A stretch of DNA of 40,670 nt from Desulfobacterales bacterium (GCA_024226555.1 JAAELO010000550.1:1-40670); one strand, 5' to 3'; positions 1 through 8,511 are shown, counted from the stretch's first letter. Numbers and translations: made by a program. Notes: generated from the letters alone by a model not told the origin.

Positions 1-77
1 AACGGGTTGATTTTACTACAGTTTTATTTTTGTTATAACGCTGTGTTTTGCAAAAAGATCAGTTATTAGAGATTCCC
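1..77 (-). mobile_element. MITE-like element, copy 1 (cut by window start)
   Basis: This is the inner part and one end of the dispersed palindromic element, closing with the terminal sequence TTATTAGAGATTCCC at 63-77 and followed by TAAA. The other end lies outside the window. It matches the corresponding half of the copy at 5032-5161 almost base for base. Confidence 0.85.
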
Positions 78-152
78 TAAAGAACATATCTTATAATTTA
101 ATGTTATTCGAGATTCACTGAATTAATTAAGAATCCTACATTTTGAACTTGT

Positions 153-168
153 TAAGGTGATAACCTTA
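153..168. promoter_or_regulatory. Inverted repeat upstream of small Cys-rich gene
   Basis: TAAGGT-GATA-ACCTTA is a perfect 6-bp inverted repeat with a 4-base spacer, about 43 bases before the start of the small gene at 211. It could be an operator or a short leader hairpin. There is no U-tract, so it is not a terminator. Confidence 0.3.
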
Positions 169-210
169 TGCTATTTTACAAAAGTTTAAAATTACAAAAG
201 GTTATGAGTT

Positions 211-381
211 ATGGCTATTAAGAGAGATAAATTTGATTTTGAAGTGGGTTTTTTCCAAAAAAGCCCATGTAAAAACTGTGAAAAATGGGAAAAGAATTTT
301 CCTGGTTGTGAAAGTGATTGTGAAATTCTGGATAAAATCCATGGAAGACTTGCTGGTACAATCTCCTGTACTAAATCCTAA
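211..381 (+). CDS. Small cysteine-rich protein, unknown function
   Basis: This 56-residue reading frame starts at an ATG with AAAGG nine bases upstream and ends at TAA 379-381. It has five Cys: a C-x2-C pair at residues 20 and 23 (SPCKNCEKW), a C-x3-C-like pair at 33 and 37 (PGCESDC) and a single Cys at 53 (TISCTKS). The charged, Cys-paired composition suggests a small metal-binding (Zn or Fe) or redox protein in the cytoplasm, as there is no signal peptide or membrane segment. I do not recognise a family. It stands alone, with an inverted repeat upstream and a repeat element before that. The codon use looks coding and the Cys spacing is non-random, which is why I accept such a short gene. 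Confidence 0.6.
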   Translation: MAIKRDKFDFEVGFFQKSPCKNCEKWEKNFPGCESDCEILDKIHGRLAGTISCTKS

Positions 382-545
382 TAGTTTTTAAAAAAACCGT
401 GTATACTTAAATTGTATTGGTTCCATAAGAATAAAAAAATAATCTCTTTTTTATTCTGGAAGCACTCATAAATCAAAAATAAAAAACCATATTTTGATTT
501 ATTGAAGACGCTGTGAAGATCAAACAGAAATAAAGAGGCACATTT

Positions 546-590
546 AAAAGCAGGATTTAAAAATTATACTTTTTTAAATCTCGCTTTTTA
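546..590. terminator. Bidirectional intrinsic terminator after lysC
   Basis: A long hairpin pairs AAAAGC (546-551) and GATTTAAAAA (554-563) with TTTTTAAATC (571-580) and GCTTTT (583-588). Only one mismatch and one G-T pair interrupt the stem, and there are T/A runs on both sides. It sits just beyond the end of the minus-strand lysC transcript and a possible overlapping small gene, and could also end transcription from the small plus-strand gene at 211-381. Confidence 0.65.
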
Positions 591-593
591 ATT

Positions 594-686
594 TTAGAAA
601 CGGATGAAGTTAAAAATAACCACACCCGTTATGATTAGCGCAAGTACAATTATAAATGGAAGGTGATCAACTCTGAATTGCTTCAT
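594..686 (-). CDS. Possible 30-residue single-pass membrane peptide overlapping lysC
   Basis: In a different frame from lysC, an ATG at 686-684 opens a frame that overlaps the last 20 bases of lysC and ends at TAA 596-594, immediately before the terminator hairpin. The product begins MKQFRVDHLP and continues with about 18 uninterrupted hydrophobic residues (FIIVLALIITGVVIFNFI), so it would be a single transmembrane helix with a basic end. The overlap would suit translational coupling to lysC, but there is no clear Shine-Dalgarno sequence. The hydrophobic stretch could be chance in AT-rich DNA. The tight fit between the lysC stop and the terminator is the main argument for it. Confidence 0.35.
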   Translation of the reverse strand: MKQFRVDHLPFIIVLALIITGVVIFNFIRF

Positions 687-1899
687 TTTTGTCCAGATTA
701 AAAGTATCATGAAGTACACGTACTGCTAATTCTGCATATTTTTCCTCAATCATACACGAGATTCTAATTTCAGATGTAGCGATCAATCTAATATTTATGT
801 TTTCATCTGCAAGGGCTTGGAACATGCTCGCAGCAACACCAGAGTGATTCTTCATTCCAACACCAATTACAGATATTTTTGCGATTTGGTCGGCACAAAT
901 TACACCGGAAGCTCCAATTTCATCTGCAACTCTGTTAGAAATCTCTAAAGCTTTCTTGTAATCATTTTTAGTAACTGTAAAAGAGATATCTGTTCTTGAA
1001 TCTGATCTGGTATTTTGAATAATCATATCAACTGAAACATCACCCTCAGCAAGTGGTGTGAAAATCCGAGCGGAGATACCAGGAATATCCGGAACTTTTT
1101 TTATTGTTACTCTTGCCTGATCCCTGTCCAGAGCTACTCCGGAAACAAGAATACTTTCCATTCCTTTATCTTCACTGACTACCATTGTACCTTTCTCCTC
1201 ATTGAATGATGATCTTACATGTATTGGAACATTATATTTTTTTGCAAAACTTACTGAACGAATCTGCAAAACTTTTGCACCTAAACTGGACATCTCAAGC
1301 ATCTCATCATATGAAATTTTTTCGAGCTTTCTCGCTTTTGTACAGATTCTTGGATCTGTTGTGTAGATTCCGTCAACATCTGTGTAGATTTCACACATAT
1401 CCGCTTTTATTGCGGCAGCTATTGCAACAGCAGATGTATCCGATCCACCTCTTCCAAGAGTTGTTATATTTCCAGCAACATCATAGCCCTGAAAACCAGC
1501 TACAATAACTATATTTCTATCTTTAAGAAGCTGGTTGATAGAACCAGAACCAATACTCATGATTCTTGCATTTCCTGAGATATTGTTTGTTCTGATATCA
1601 GCCTGAGATCCTACAAGTGAAACAGCCTTGTAGTTTCTTGATTTCAAAATCATAGCAAGAAGAGCAATTGTGGTTTGTTCCCCTGTTGATAAAAGAACAT
1701 CAAGTTCTCTTTTGTCAGGGTTGTCACTGGCTTCATTTGCAAGCCTGAGAAGATCGTTGGTCACACCGGACATAGCTGATAGAACAACAACAACATCATT
1801 TCCCTGATCGAAAGTTTTTATAACTTTGTCTGCAACATTTTTTATTCTTTCAACATCACCTACAGAAGTTCCACCGTATTTTTGAACAATAATTCCCAT
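667..1899 (-). CDS. lysC: Aspartate kinase
   Basis: This enzyme phosphorylates L-aspartate, the first step toward lysine, threonine, methionine and diaminopimelate. The 410-residue length is typical of monofunctional aspartokinases. The N-terminal amino-acid kinase domain opens with the signature KYGGTSV at residues 7-13 and includes LSAMSGVTNDL and the nucleotide-site stretch LGRGGSDTSAVAIAAA. From about residue 255 there are two ACT regulatory domains (ARVTIKKVPDIPG and AKISVIGVGMKNHSGV), so feedback inhibition by lysine and/or threonine is expected from family knowledge. It is the last large gene of the minus-strand run pdxJ-nnr-tsaE-lysC, 64 bases after tsaE, and a terminator follows. The homoserine dehydrogenase domain of bifunctional enzymes is absent. 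Confidence 0.96.
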   Translation of the reverse strand: MGIIVQKYGGTSVGDVERIKNVADKVIKTFDQGNDVVVVLSAMSGVTNDLLRLANEASDNPDKRELDVLLSTGEQTTIALLAMILKSRNYKAVSLVGSQADIRTNNISGNARIMSIGSGSINQLLKDRNIVIVAGFQGYDVAGNITTLGRGGSDTSAVAIAAAIKADMCEIYTDVDGIYTTDPRICTKARKLEKISYDEMLEMSSLGAKVLQIRSVSFAKKYNVPIHVRSSFNEEKGTMVVSEDKGMESILVSGVALDRDQARVTIKKVPDIPGISARIFTPLAEGDVSVDMIIQNTRSDSRTDISFTVTKNDYKKALEISNRVADEIGASGVICADQIAKISVIGVGMKNHSGVAASMFQALADENINIRLIATSEIRISCMIEEKYAELAVRVLHDTFNLDKNEAIQS

Positions 1900-1963
1900 T
1901 ATACTAATCTCATAAGGCTAAATTGTTTCCTGGTTTTTCTCCTGATTTACAAATGTTCTTTAT

Positions 1964-2452
1964 TCAGGAGATATTCAAGTCAGATAGTTTCTGTATCAAA
2001 TCAGGGAGGTTAAGTCCATAGGTAATAACAGATAATTTTCTTTCATCATTTTCCAGAATCTTAATATCTATTTTGATATAGCTTTCAAAGAAATCATCAG
2101 GTAGTCTTTCCGGCCACTCAATTGCAATAACACCATTTTGTTCAAGGATCTCTTCAAAACCAATCTCATAAAGTTCATCAAAATCGGAAACTCGGTATAG
2201 ATCCATGTGGTAAAACGGGAGTTTACCAGGGTATTCATTTATAATGCTATATGTTGGGCTTGTGATATAATATTCGTCAGGTACAGCAAGTCCTTTTGCA
2301 AGACCCTGGACAAATGTTGTTTTCCCACTTCCAAGATCTCCATAAAGGGTTATTATTGTACCTTCTGGTATGTTCTCACCAACAATACCGGCTATTTTTT
2401 GTGTATCTTCAGGATTCTTTGTATCTGTAATGAATTCATTAACTTTTTTCAT
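1964..2452 (-). CDS. tsaE: tRNA threonylcarbamoyladenosine biosynthesis ATPase TsaE
   Basis: TsaE is the P-loop ATPase that works with TsaB and TsaD to place the threonylcarbamoyl group on A37 of ANN-decoding tRNAs. The protein has 162 residues, normal for the family. It shows the Walker A motif GDLGSGKTT at residues 38-46, the family block SPTYSIINEY, the HMDLYR motif and the late IEWPERL motif. It lies in the minus-strand run, and its start codon overlaps the end of nnr by 14 bases, which implies translational coupling. A comparable nnr-tsaE-lysC neighbourhood is known in Desulfobacterota. Confidence 0.95.
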   Translation of the reverse strand: MKKVNEFITDTKNPEDTQKIAGIVGENIPEGTIITLYGDLGSGKTTFVQGLAKGLAVPDEYYITSPTYSIINEYPGKLPFYHMDLYRVSDFDELYEIGFEEILEQNGVIAIEWPERLPDDFFESYIKIDIKILENDERKLSVITYGLNLPDLIQKLSDLNIS

Positions 2453-4001
2453 TTAATATCTTTCCAATAACACCAGGAATTTTTTCGATCAGATCCGTAG
2501 CAAGATAACCAAAGGGTTTATTTTCGTCCGAATAAATCGAGTCTGCTGCAAGCCCGTGAAGGAAAACACCTGTAACGATAGAATCAGTAATCTCATAACC
2601 CTGGGTGATAAAACCTGCAATCATACCAGTTAAAACATCACCCATACCACCTGTTGCCATTCCTTCATTTCCTGTGCTGTTAATAAGAGTTCTGCCATAA
2701 GGTGTTGCAATAACTGTGGCAGCACCTTTTAAAACCATATAAACATTGTGCTTTTTAGCAAATTTGTTTGCATGTTTAAGTCTGTCGCTCTGGACTTCCT
2801 TTGATGAAATCTTAAGAAGTTTAGCCATCTCACCAGGGTGGGGGGTCAATATTATTGGTGCTTTAGCAACCTTTAATACAGAGAGATTATCAGAAATAGC
2901 ATTTATTCCATCAGCATCCATAACTACAGGTATTTCAGAACTTTTGATCACATCTTCAACGACTTTTCTTATATCTTTAGATGTTCCAATTCCAGGGCCT
3001 ATTGCTATGCAGTTTTTACCTCTGGATAACTCTTCAATCTCTTTTTTTGAAGTAGCTGCAATTGATCTATCATCCATTTCCGGTAACCCATAGGTCATGC
3101 CATCAATAAAGGATGTATCCACTGATTGAGATAGGCTTTTCGGAACAGCAGTTGTAACAAGGCCAGCTCCGGATCTTGCTGCTGCTTTTGATGTCATTAT
3201 TACAGCACCGCTTTTGCCGTTAGATCCTCCAATAACTAAGGTGTGCCCGGTGGTTCCTTTATGAGATTCTTTATCCCTTTGTTTCAGGATTATTTTTATA
3301 CGTTTTTCTTTTATCAGTCTGTTTCCAGGATTAACCTTGTCGATGATAAAGTTTGGTATACCTATCTCAATTATCTTAAGTTTTCCAGTAAGCTCTTTTC
3401 CAGGATAGATGAAGTGCCCTGTTTTTGCTAAACCAAATGTTGCAGTAAAATCAGCCCTGACGCAAACACCACAGATTTTTCCGGTATCGGCATTTAGACC
3501 AGATGGAATATCAACAGCCAAAACCTTCTTTTCTAAGCTGTTTATAAAATTAATGACATCTTTAAAATGCCCCCTCACATCAGCATTTAATCCGGTACCA
3601 AAAATTGCATCTACTATAATATCAGAGTGAAGTATAGACCCTTTGTTTTTGTTCAAATCATCTGTACTTAAAATTTCCGTTACAGATATTTTCAGAGGAG
3701 ATAAGAGATCAAGATTAAACTTTGCATCACCCTGTACTTTATCTTTTTCTGACAAAAGAAAGACCTTAACTTCAACACCTCTGTTAATGAGGTAACGGGC
3801 TATAACAAAACCATCACCACCATTGTTACCCCTACCAGCAACAACAGATACTTTTCTATTCTTTATATCCTTAATTTCATCCAATAGAAAAAGAGTGGCA
3901 CCTAAACCCGCATTTTCCATAAGAACCACGCCAGGAATACCATAGGATTTTATGGTTTCCTTATCCATCTTTTGCATCTCTTCTGCTATAACAAGCTTCA
4001 T
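2439..4001 (-). CDS. nnr: Bifunctional NAD(P)H-hydrate repair enzyme
   Basis: This enzyme repairs hydrated NADH and NADPH. The N-terminal half (YjeF_N, about residues 1-215) epimerises the R and S hydrates. The C-terminal half (ribokinase-like, about 235-515) dehydrates the S form using ADP or ATP. Visible motifs are GRGNNGGDGFVIARYL near residue 60 for the epimerase, and GPGIGTS, DADGINAI, LTPHPGEMAKLL and the nucleotide-site stretch TGGMGDVLTGMIAGF for the dehydratase. At 520 residues it is a full-length fusion. It overlaps tsaE downstream by 14 bases. The 5' side is separated from pdxJ by a long, degenerate copy of the mobile element. In related gene orders acpS often sits in that gap; it is not here. 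Confidence 0.95.
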   Translation of the reverse strand: MKLVIAEEMQKMDKETIKSYGIPGVVLMENAGLGATLFLLDEIKDIKNRKVSVVAGRGNNGGDGFVIARYLINRGVEVKVFLLSEKDKVQGDAKFNLDLLSPLKISVTEILSTDDLNKNKGSILHSDIIVDAIFGTGLNADVRGHFKDVINFINSLEKKVLAVDIPSGLNADTGKICGVCVRADFTATFGLAKTGHFIYPGKELTGKLKIIEIGIPNFIIDKVNPGNRLIKEKRIKIILKQRDKESHKGTTGHTLVIGGSNGKSGAVIMTSKAAARSGAGLVTTAVPKSLSQSVDTSFIDGMTYGLPEMDDRSIAATSKKEIEELSRGKNCIAIGPGIGTSKDIRKVVEDVIKSSEIPVVMDADGINAISDNLSVLKVAKAPIILTPHPGEMAKLLKISSKEVQSDRLKHANKFAKKHNVYMVLKGAATVIATPYGRTLINSTGNEGMATGGMGDVLTGMIAGFITQGYEITDSIVTGVFLHGLAADSIYSDENKPFGYLATDLIEKIPGVIGKILNEKS

Positions 4002-4013
4002 AATAACCCCAAA

Positions 4014-4202
4014 GAAACCTCTAATAATTAAAATTTTGATAGAAATACAGAATATAAAAGCTTTCAGTTTTATAAAATCTCTGCTTGAGAAAAAAATAAC
4101 GAGCGGATTCGCTTATAAAAAGCTTTAATTTTATAAACTACAACAGTTCTTTTTTTCTTATAACACAGTAGTTCGGTCAAAAGACAGTTATTAGAGATTC
4201 CT
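4014..4202 (-). mobile_element. MITE-like element, copy 2 (long, degenerate)
   Basis: An element of about 189 bp with recognisable ends (GAAACCTCTAATAATT and TTATTAGAGATTCCT) fills the gap between pdxJ and nnr. It carries two extra AT-rich palindromic modules built around AAGCTTT flanked by TTTATAA-type arms. Base changes at both ends and the lack of a clear target duplication suggest an old insertion. Confidence 0.75.
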
Positions 4203-4206
4203 TCTA

Positions 4207-4926
4207 TTATAGGTCTTTCACTATTTCATACATCTCTTTTACAGCTCTCTCCAGACCAACAAATGCAGCTCTTGAGATTATACTGTGACCAATGCTAAAC
4301 TCCTGAATAAGATCATGTCCTTTAAATCTTTTAATATTATTGTAGCAAAGACCATGACCAGCATTAACACCTATCGATAATTTCTTACCAAAATTTGCAG
4401 CGTTAACAATCTCAGCAAATGTCTTATCCTTTTCAACCTCTGTCTTTGCCTCACAATATGCTCCAGTATGTATTTCAATAGAGTCGGTACCAATCTTGTG
4501 AGCGATTTGAATTTGTTCAGGATCAGGATCTATAAATATACAAACTTTTATACCACTGTTTTTTAGTGTATCAACGGCTTTTGCAATATTACCTTTGCTT
4601 GTCGTAAGATCAAGTCCACCTTCTGTTGTGACTTCAACCCTTTTTTCAGGTACTAATGTAACAACATCCGGCATTATAGACAGAGCAATGTTTAGCATCT
4701 CTTCAGTTGCAGCCATCTCTAATATTAGTCTTGTTTGAACAACTTCACGAAGAAGTTTCACATCTCTGTCCTGAATATGCCTTCTATCCTCTCTCAAATG
4801 GCAGACAATTCCGTCCACTCCAGCAAGCTCACAGATTCCTGCTGCAATAACAGGATCCGGGTAATTAATTTTTCGAGCTTCTCTAAGGGTTGCTATGTGA
4901 TCGACATTTACAGCGAGTTCAGACAT
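4207..4926 (-). CDS. pdxJ: Pyridoxine 5'-phosphate synthase
   Basis: PdxJ condenses 3-amino-2-oxopropyl phosphate with deoxyxylulose 5-phosphate to give pyridoxine 5'-phosphate, the last ring-forming step of the DXP-dependent vitamin B6 pathway. The 239 residues form one TIM barrel. Family blocks are all present: NVDHIATLREAR near the N-terminus, HLREDRRHI around residue 43, LEMAATEEM, TLVPEKRVEVTTEGGLD, EIHTGAYCEA and GVNAGHGLCYNN. The start is supported by GGAGAG seven bases upstream of the ATG. It is the first gene of the minus-strand run and ends just outside element copy 2, which now separates it from nnr. Confidence 0.97.
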   Translation of the reverse strand: MSELAVNVDHIATLREARKINYPDPVIAAGICELAGVDGIVCHLREDRRHIQDRDVKLLREVVQTRLILEMAATEEMLNIALSIMPDVVTLVPEKRVEVTTEGGLDLTTSKGNIAKAVDTLKNSGIKVCIFIDPDPEQIQIAHKIGTDSIEIHTGAYCEAKTEVEKDKTFAEIVNAANFGKKLSIGVNAGHGLCYNNIKRFKGHDLIQEFSIGHSIISRAAFVGLERAVKEMYEIVKDL

Positions 4927-4968
4927 TTTTCTCTCTCCATTTAAATTTAAATTTTATTCTATTAGATA

Positions 4969-4974
4969 ATTATA
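4969..4974 (-). promoter_or_regulatory. Candidate -10 box for pdxJ
   Basis: On the minus strand a perfect TATAAT lies about 43 bases before the pdxJ ATG. A weak TTGGTT-like -35 lies further upstream at a spacing longer than ideal. This is the most likely promoter for pdxJ and perhaps the whole run, but AT-rich DNA makes chance matches common. Confidence 0.35.
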
Positions 4975-5031
4975 TAGAATATCATATGCTTTAAAAACCA
5001 AAAAGCCAAATGTGCATATATGAAAACTAAA

Positions 5032-5161
5032 GGGAACTTCTAACAATTAGAATTTTTGATGAAAAACAAGGCATAACAAAAAATAACGGGTTGATTTTAC
5101 TACAGTTTTATTTTTGTTATAACGATGTGTTTCGCAAAAAGATCAGTTATTAGGGATTCCC
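5032..5161 (-). mobile_element. MITE-like element, copy 3 (full length)
   Basis: An intact 130-bp copy with ends GGGAACTTCTAACAATT and AGTTATTAGGGATTCCC. The flanking 4-mers are TAAA and TTAA, a target duplication with one mismatch. Its central sequence is almost identical to the fragments at the two ends of the window. Confidence 0.85.
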
Positions 5162-5545
5162 TTAAGACATTACAAACTCAAACAAGACTATGTTGTGGGA
5201 AGAAGTCTGTAGTAAATTGAAGTCATTTACATGAAATCCATGAAAAAGATTTAAAAATGTTGTAAGTACAAATTTTCATTTCAGGAATTTCATTTTATAA
5301 AAGATAATCTCGCTTAGGGTCACTGCATGTTCTGAAATTACTGGGTGTGCATGTAAACGTAGTGTAAATTATTTTCTCATATTTTTGTTTTTTGACAATC
5401 TTATAAAGTGTGTGAATTGTCATATTTAATATTAATGAACTTACAATTGAGAAAATTTTTGAAAATCCTATTTAAAAAGAATATAAAAGAGATAAAAAAC
5501 AATATAACAGGTTCATACATATTCCCATTATAAATTTAGATTTTT
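5162..5545. other. Gene-free stretch with one inverted repeat
   Basis: 384 bases between element copy 3 and the pseudouridine synthase gene. I find no credible coding frame, tRNA or riboswitch. The only structure is GACAAT (5394-5399) and ATTGTC (5416-5421), an inverted repeat with TTGACA at its left edge, but no good -10 box follows and no plus-strand gene lies downstream. Confidence 0.5.
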
Positions 5546-6427
5546 TTACCAGAATTCCTTTAGAGATCTTTTTGATGTGAAACAACAGTTTTTAAGAGTT
5601 ACAGGATCTTTAAATGATAACTTTCTTGAGATTAATTGTAATGGTTTTTCAAAATCTATTAATTGTGGCAATAAAGTGGGGTAAAACCTTTCATTAACAA
5701 TAGGTAAACCGGCATCAGCAAGATGAACTCTTAACTGGTGCTTTTTACCTGTTACCGGATTAAGTCTCAGAACAGCTTTGTTTTCCTTTGTCGCTTTTAC
5801 CTCAATTCCTGTAATAGCATTAATTTCACCCGGAACAGATTTCATCCTGAAAAAAGGTTCTCCTTTTATAATCCTGCTTTCTATTTTCCATTTATTATTA
5901 TTTACAGGTTTTTCAATTTTCACAACAGCTTCATACTCTTTCTTAACAACTCTATCCATAAACAAACTCTGATAAATCCCTCTGTTTTCCACACATTTAG
6001 AAATCATAACAAGACCGGCTGTATCTTTATCTATTCTATTTACAGGGCTTAAATCATGATTTCCGGTTTTCGTTCTTAATCTGTATAAAAGACATTCATT
6101 CAGATAATTTCCAGATGGGATAACTGGTAAAAAATGTGGTTTGCAAACTATTAAAAAATTTTTATCCTCAAAAACGATTTTTTCTTTAAAAGGTATTTCC
6201 GGCTCACTTTCCACAACTTTATAATAAAAAATTTTTTCTAAAGATTTATAGTGGGATTCAAGCGTAATCCTTTCCATATCGCAGTTTAATACAAGTCCCT
6301 CATCAATTCTCCAAATCCACTCTTTCTTTTTAATTGGCTTGAATCTTTCTTCAAGAAAATCTATTATTAATTTAAACTTTTGATTATCAGGTAAAGTGAC
6401 CACTGAAGGATATTTTGAAACTACCAT
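5546..6427 (-). CDS. RluA-family RNA pseudouridine synthase
   Basis: The product isomerises uridines in rRNA or tRNA to pseudouridine; the target cannot be read from sequence. The protein has 293 residues: an N-terminal extension of about 80 residues rich in charged residues, then the RluA catalytic domain starting at EDKNFLIVCKPHFLPV. The catalytic motif reads PVNRIDKDTAGLV around residues 129-140, with the essential Asp at 133. The usual His before Arg (HRLD) is Asn here. The late block NPVTGKKHQLRVHLADAGLPI is the conserved C-terminal motif. The gene is divergent from parE with about 145 bases between the starts. Confidence 0.9.
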   Translation of the reverse strand: MVVSKYPSVVTLPDNQKFKLIIDFLEERFKPIKKKEWIWRIDEGLVLNCDMERITLESHYKSLEKIFYYKVVESEPEIPFKEKIVFEDKNFLIVCKPHFLPVIPSGNYLNECLLYRLRTKTGNHDLSPVNRIDKDTAGLVMISKCVENRGIYQSLFMDRVVKKEYEAVVKIEKPVNNNKWKIESRIIKGEPFFRMKSVPGEINAITGIEVKATKENKAVLRLNPVTGKKHQLRVHLADAGLPIVNERFYPTLLPQLIDFEKPLQLISRKLSFKDPVTLKNCCFTSKRSLKEFW

Positions 6428-6492
6428 CTTAAAACCTTATAATTTTAAACTCCATTAATTATAAAAAAATGATTTAAAAAAATTGTAATTAA

Positions 6493-6522
6493 TTGTATTT
6501 GATAAAACCAATACAGTATACA
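6493..6522 (+). promoter_or_regulatory. Candidate promoter for parE
   Basis: TTGTAT (6493-6498) and TATACA (6517-6522) are separated by 18 bases, about 50 bases before the preferred parE ATG at 6573. It fits a sigma-70-type promoter moderately well. Confidence 0.4.
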
Positions 6523-6572
6523 AATATTTGAAAAGTTTTTTTTATAACCCAATTAAAGGTATTTACGCACGT

Positions 6573-8462
6573 ATGTCTAAAGAACAGTATAATGCAGAAT
6601 CGATTGAGGTACTTAAGGGGCTTGATCCTGTTAAAATGCGGCCTGGAATGTATACAGATACTATGAGACCCAATCACCTGGGACAGGAAGCTATTGATAA
6701 CAGTGTTGATGAGGCTATTGCAGGTTTTGCAGATTGTGTGGAAGTAACTCTTCATACAGATAACTCTCTTGAAGTTATTGATAATGGCAGGGGGATGCCT
6801 GTGGATATCCATCCTGAAGAGGGTGTTACAGGTGTAGAACTCATTCTTAGTAAACTTCATGCCGGAGCAAAATTTTCCAATAAAAACTATGAATTTTCCG
6901 GTGGATTACATGGTGTTGGAGTTTCTGTTGTTAATGCCCTTTCCACCAGACTTGAAGTACAGATTAAAAGAGGTGGAGAAAAATATGAGATATTCTTTGA
7001 GGATGGCTACAAAGTTAAAGATCTTGAGAAGATTGGAACTGTAAAAAAGAAAGAAACAGGAACGAGAGTCAGGTTTTGGCCAGATCGGGCATATTTTGAA
7101 TTTCATAAATTTTCAGTAAGAAGATTAAAACATGTTTTGAGGGCAAAAGCAGTTCTTTGCCCGGGACTTAAAGTTATATTCAATGATAATTATAGTGAAG
7201 AGATACATGAATGGTACTTTGAAGATGGTCTCAATGATTATCTCAAGGAAGCTCTTGTTGAATTTCAGCAGCTACCGGTTAACCCATTTGTTGGAAATCT
7301 TGAAGGTGATTCAGAGACCGTTTCATGGGCTGTTACCTGGCTTCCTGAAGGTGGAGATCTGATTACAGAAAGTTATGTAAACCTGATCCCAACAGCACTC
7401 GGCGGAACACACGTTAATGGATTTAGGACAGGCCTTTTAACATCCATGAGAGAGTTTTGCGATATCCGAAAGCTTCTTCCAAGAGGTGTAAAACTTGCTC
7501 CTGAAGATATTTGGGAAAATTGCTGCTACGTTCTTTCAGTGAAGATGCAGGACCCTCAGTTTTCAGGCCAGACAAAAGAGAGGCTGGCATCAAGAGAGTG
7601 CGCTGCATTTGTAACAGGAGTTGTTAAAGACTCTTTTAGTTTATGGCTTAATCAGCACACAGATATTGGTGAACTATTAGCTGAGCTGGTTATACAAAAT
7701 GCTCAGAAAAGACTTCGTGCCGGAAAGAGGGTTGTAAGAAAAAAAATTACCACGGGGCCAGCTCTACCTGGAAAATTAGCAGACTGTTCCGGCCAGGACC
7801 CTATGAGAAGTGAGTTGTTTTTAGTTGAAGGTGATTCTGCCGGTGGATCTGCCAAACAGGCCCGTGATAGAGAAAATCAGGCAATTTTACCACTTCGGGG
7901 AAAAATATTAAATACATGGGAATCTGACCCGGCACTTCTTTTGGCCTCGAAAGAGATTCATGATATCTCTGTTGCCATTGGAGTAGACCCCGTATCCAGT
8001 GATCTCAGTGGTTTAAGATATGGAAAGATATGTATTCTTGCCGATGCCGATTCTGACGGACTTCATATTGCTACACTTTTATGCGCACTTTTTCTCAAGC
8101 ATTTCAGCGAATTGGTTAAAAAAGGACATATTTTTGTTGCCATGCCTCCACTATACAGAATTGATGCTGCAAAAGAGATTTTCTACGCTCTTGATGAAAG
8201 CGAAAAGGATGCAATCATAAAAAAAATTGGTAAGAGAAAGAAGAAAGTTAAAATTAATGTACAACGTTTTAAGGGTTTAGGTGAAATGAATCCTTCCCAG
8301 CTAAGAGAAACTACTATGGCAGCAGATACAAGACGTCTTGTTCGTTTGACTGTTGAATCTGAAGAGGCTGCCTGTTTTATAATGGATAAACTATTATCAA
8401 AAAAACGTGCCGGAGACAGAAAAAAATGGCTTGAAGACAAGGGCGATCTTGCTTCCGTATAA
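6573..8462 (+). CDS. parE: DNA topoisomerase IV subunit B
   Basis: ParE is the ATPase subunit of topoisomerase IV, which unlinks replicated chromosomes. Starting at ATG 6573 gives 629 residues, essentially the E. coli ParE length; a TTG 45 bases earlier is in frame but lies outside the conserved protein. The order is clear: GHKL ATPase domain (IDNSVDEAIAG, DNGRGMPVDIHPEEGVTG, GGLHGVGVSVVNALS), transducer, then a TOPRIM domain with LVEGDSAGGSAKQARDRENQA and DADSDGLHIATLLCALF. These blocks match the proteobacterial ParE type and not the GyrB-like ParE of Gram-positives. A small Cys-rich gene and then parC follow on the same strand, presumably as one transcript. Confidence 0.97.
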   Translation: MSKEQYNAESIEVLKGLDPVKMRPGMYTDTMRPNHLGQEAIDNSVDEAIAGFADCVEVTLHTDNSLEVIDNGRGMPVDIHPEEGVTGVELILSKLHAGAKFSNKNYEFSGGLHGVGVSVVNALSTRLEVQIKRGGEKYEIFFEDGYKVKDLEKIGTVKKKETGTRVRFWPDRAYFEFHKFSVRRLKHVLRAKAVLCPGLKVIFNDNYSEEIHEWYFEDGLNDYLKEALVEFQQLPVNPFVGNLEGDSETVSWAVTWLPEGGDLITESYVNLIPTALGGTHVNGFRTGLLTSMREFCDIRKLLPRGVKLAPEDIWENCCYVLSVKMQDPQFSGQTKERLASRECAAFVTGVVKDSFSLWLNQHTDIGELLAELVIQNAQKRLRAGKRVVRKKITTGPALPGKLADCSGQDPMRSELFLVEGDSAGGSAKQARDRENQAILPLRGKILNTWESDPALLLASKEIHDISVAIGVDPVSSDLSGLRYGKICILADADSDGLHIATLLCALFLKHFSELVKKGHIFVAMPPLYRIDAAKEIFYALDESEKDAIIKKIGKRKKKVKINVQRFKGLGEMNPSQLRETTMAADTRRLVRLTVESEEAACFIMDKLLSKKRAGDRKKWLEDKGDLASV

Positions 8463-8511
8463 GTATTAGAGTTACCCAGTATTAAGATTTAAGATAAGGA
8501 TTTTGAATTAA

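Noticed and set aside
1206-1508. Plus-strand frame inside lysC
   Set aside because: Shadow of a certain gene; composition rich in Leu, His and Gln without any motif. The same applies to the other antisense frames within parE, parC, nnr and the ABC genes.
6528-6572. TTG start of parE giving 644 residues
   Set aside because: The extra 15 residues are not conserved and lie just after the -10 box. The ATG at 6573 gives the standard length.
8464-8477. ATTAGAGTTACCC just after the parE stop, resembling an element end
   Set aside because: Only a partial match to the 15-base terminus with several differences and no interior; could be chance.
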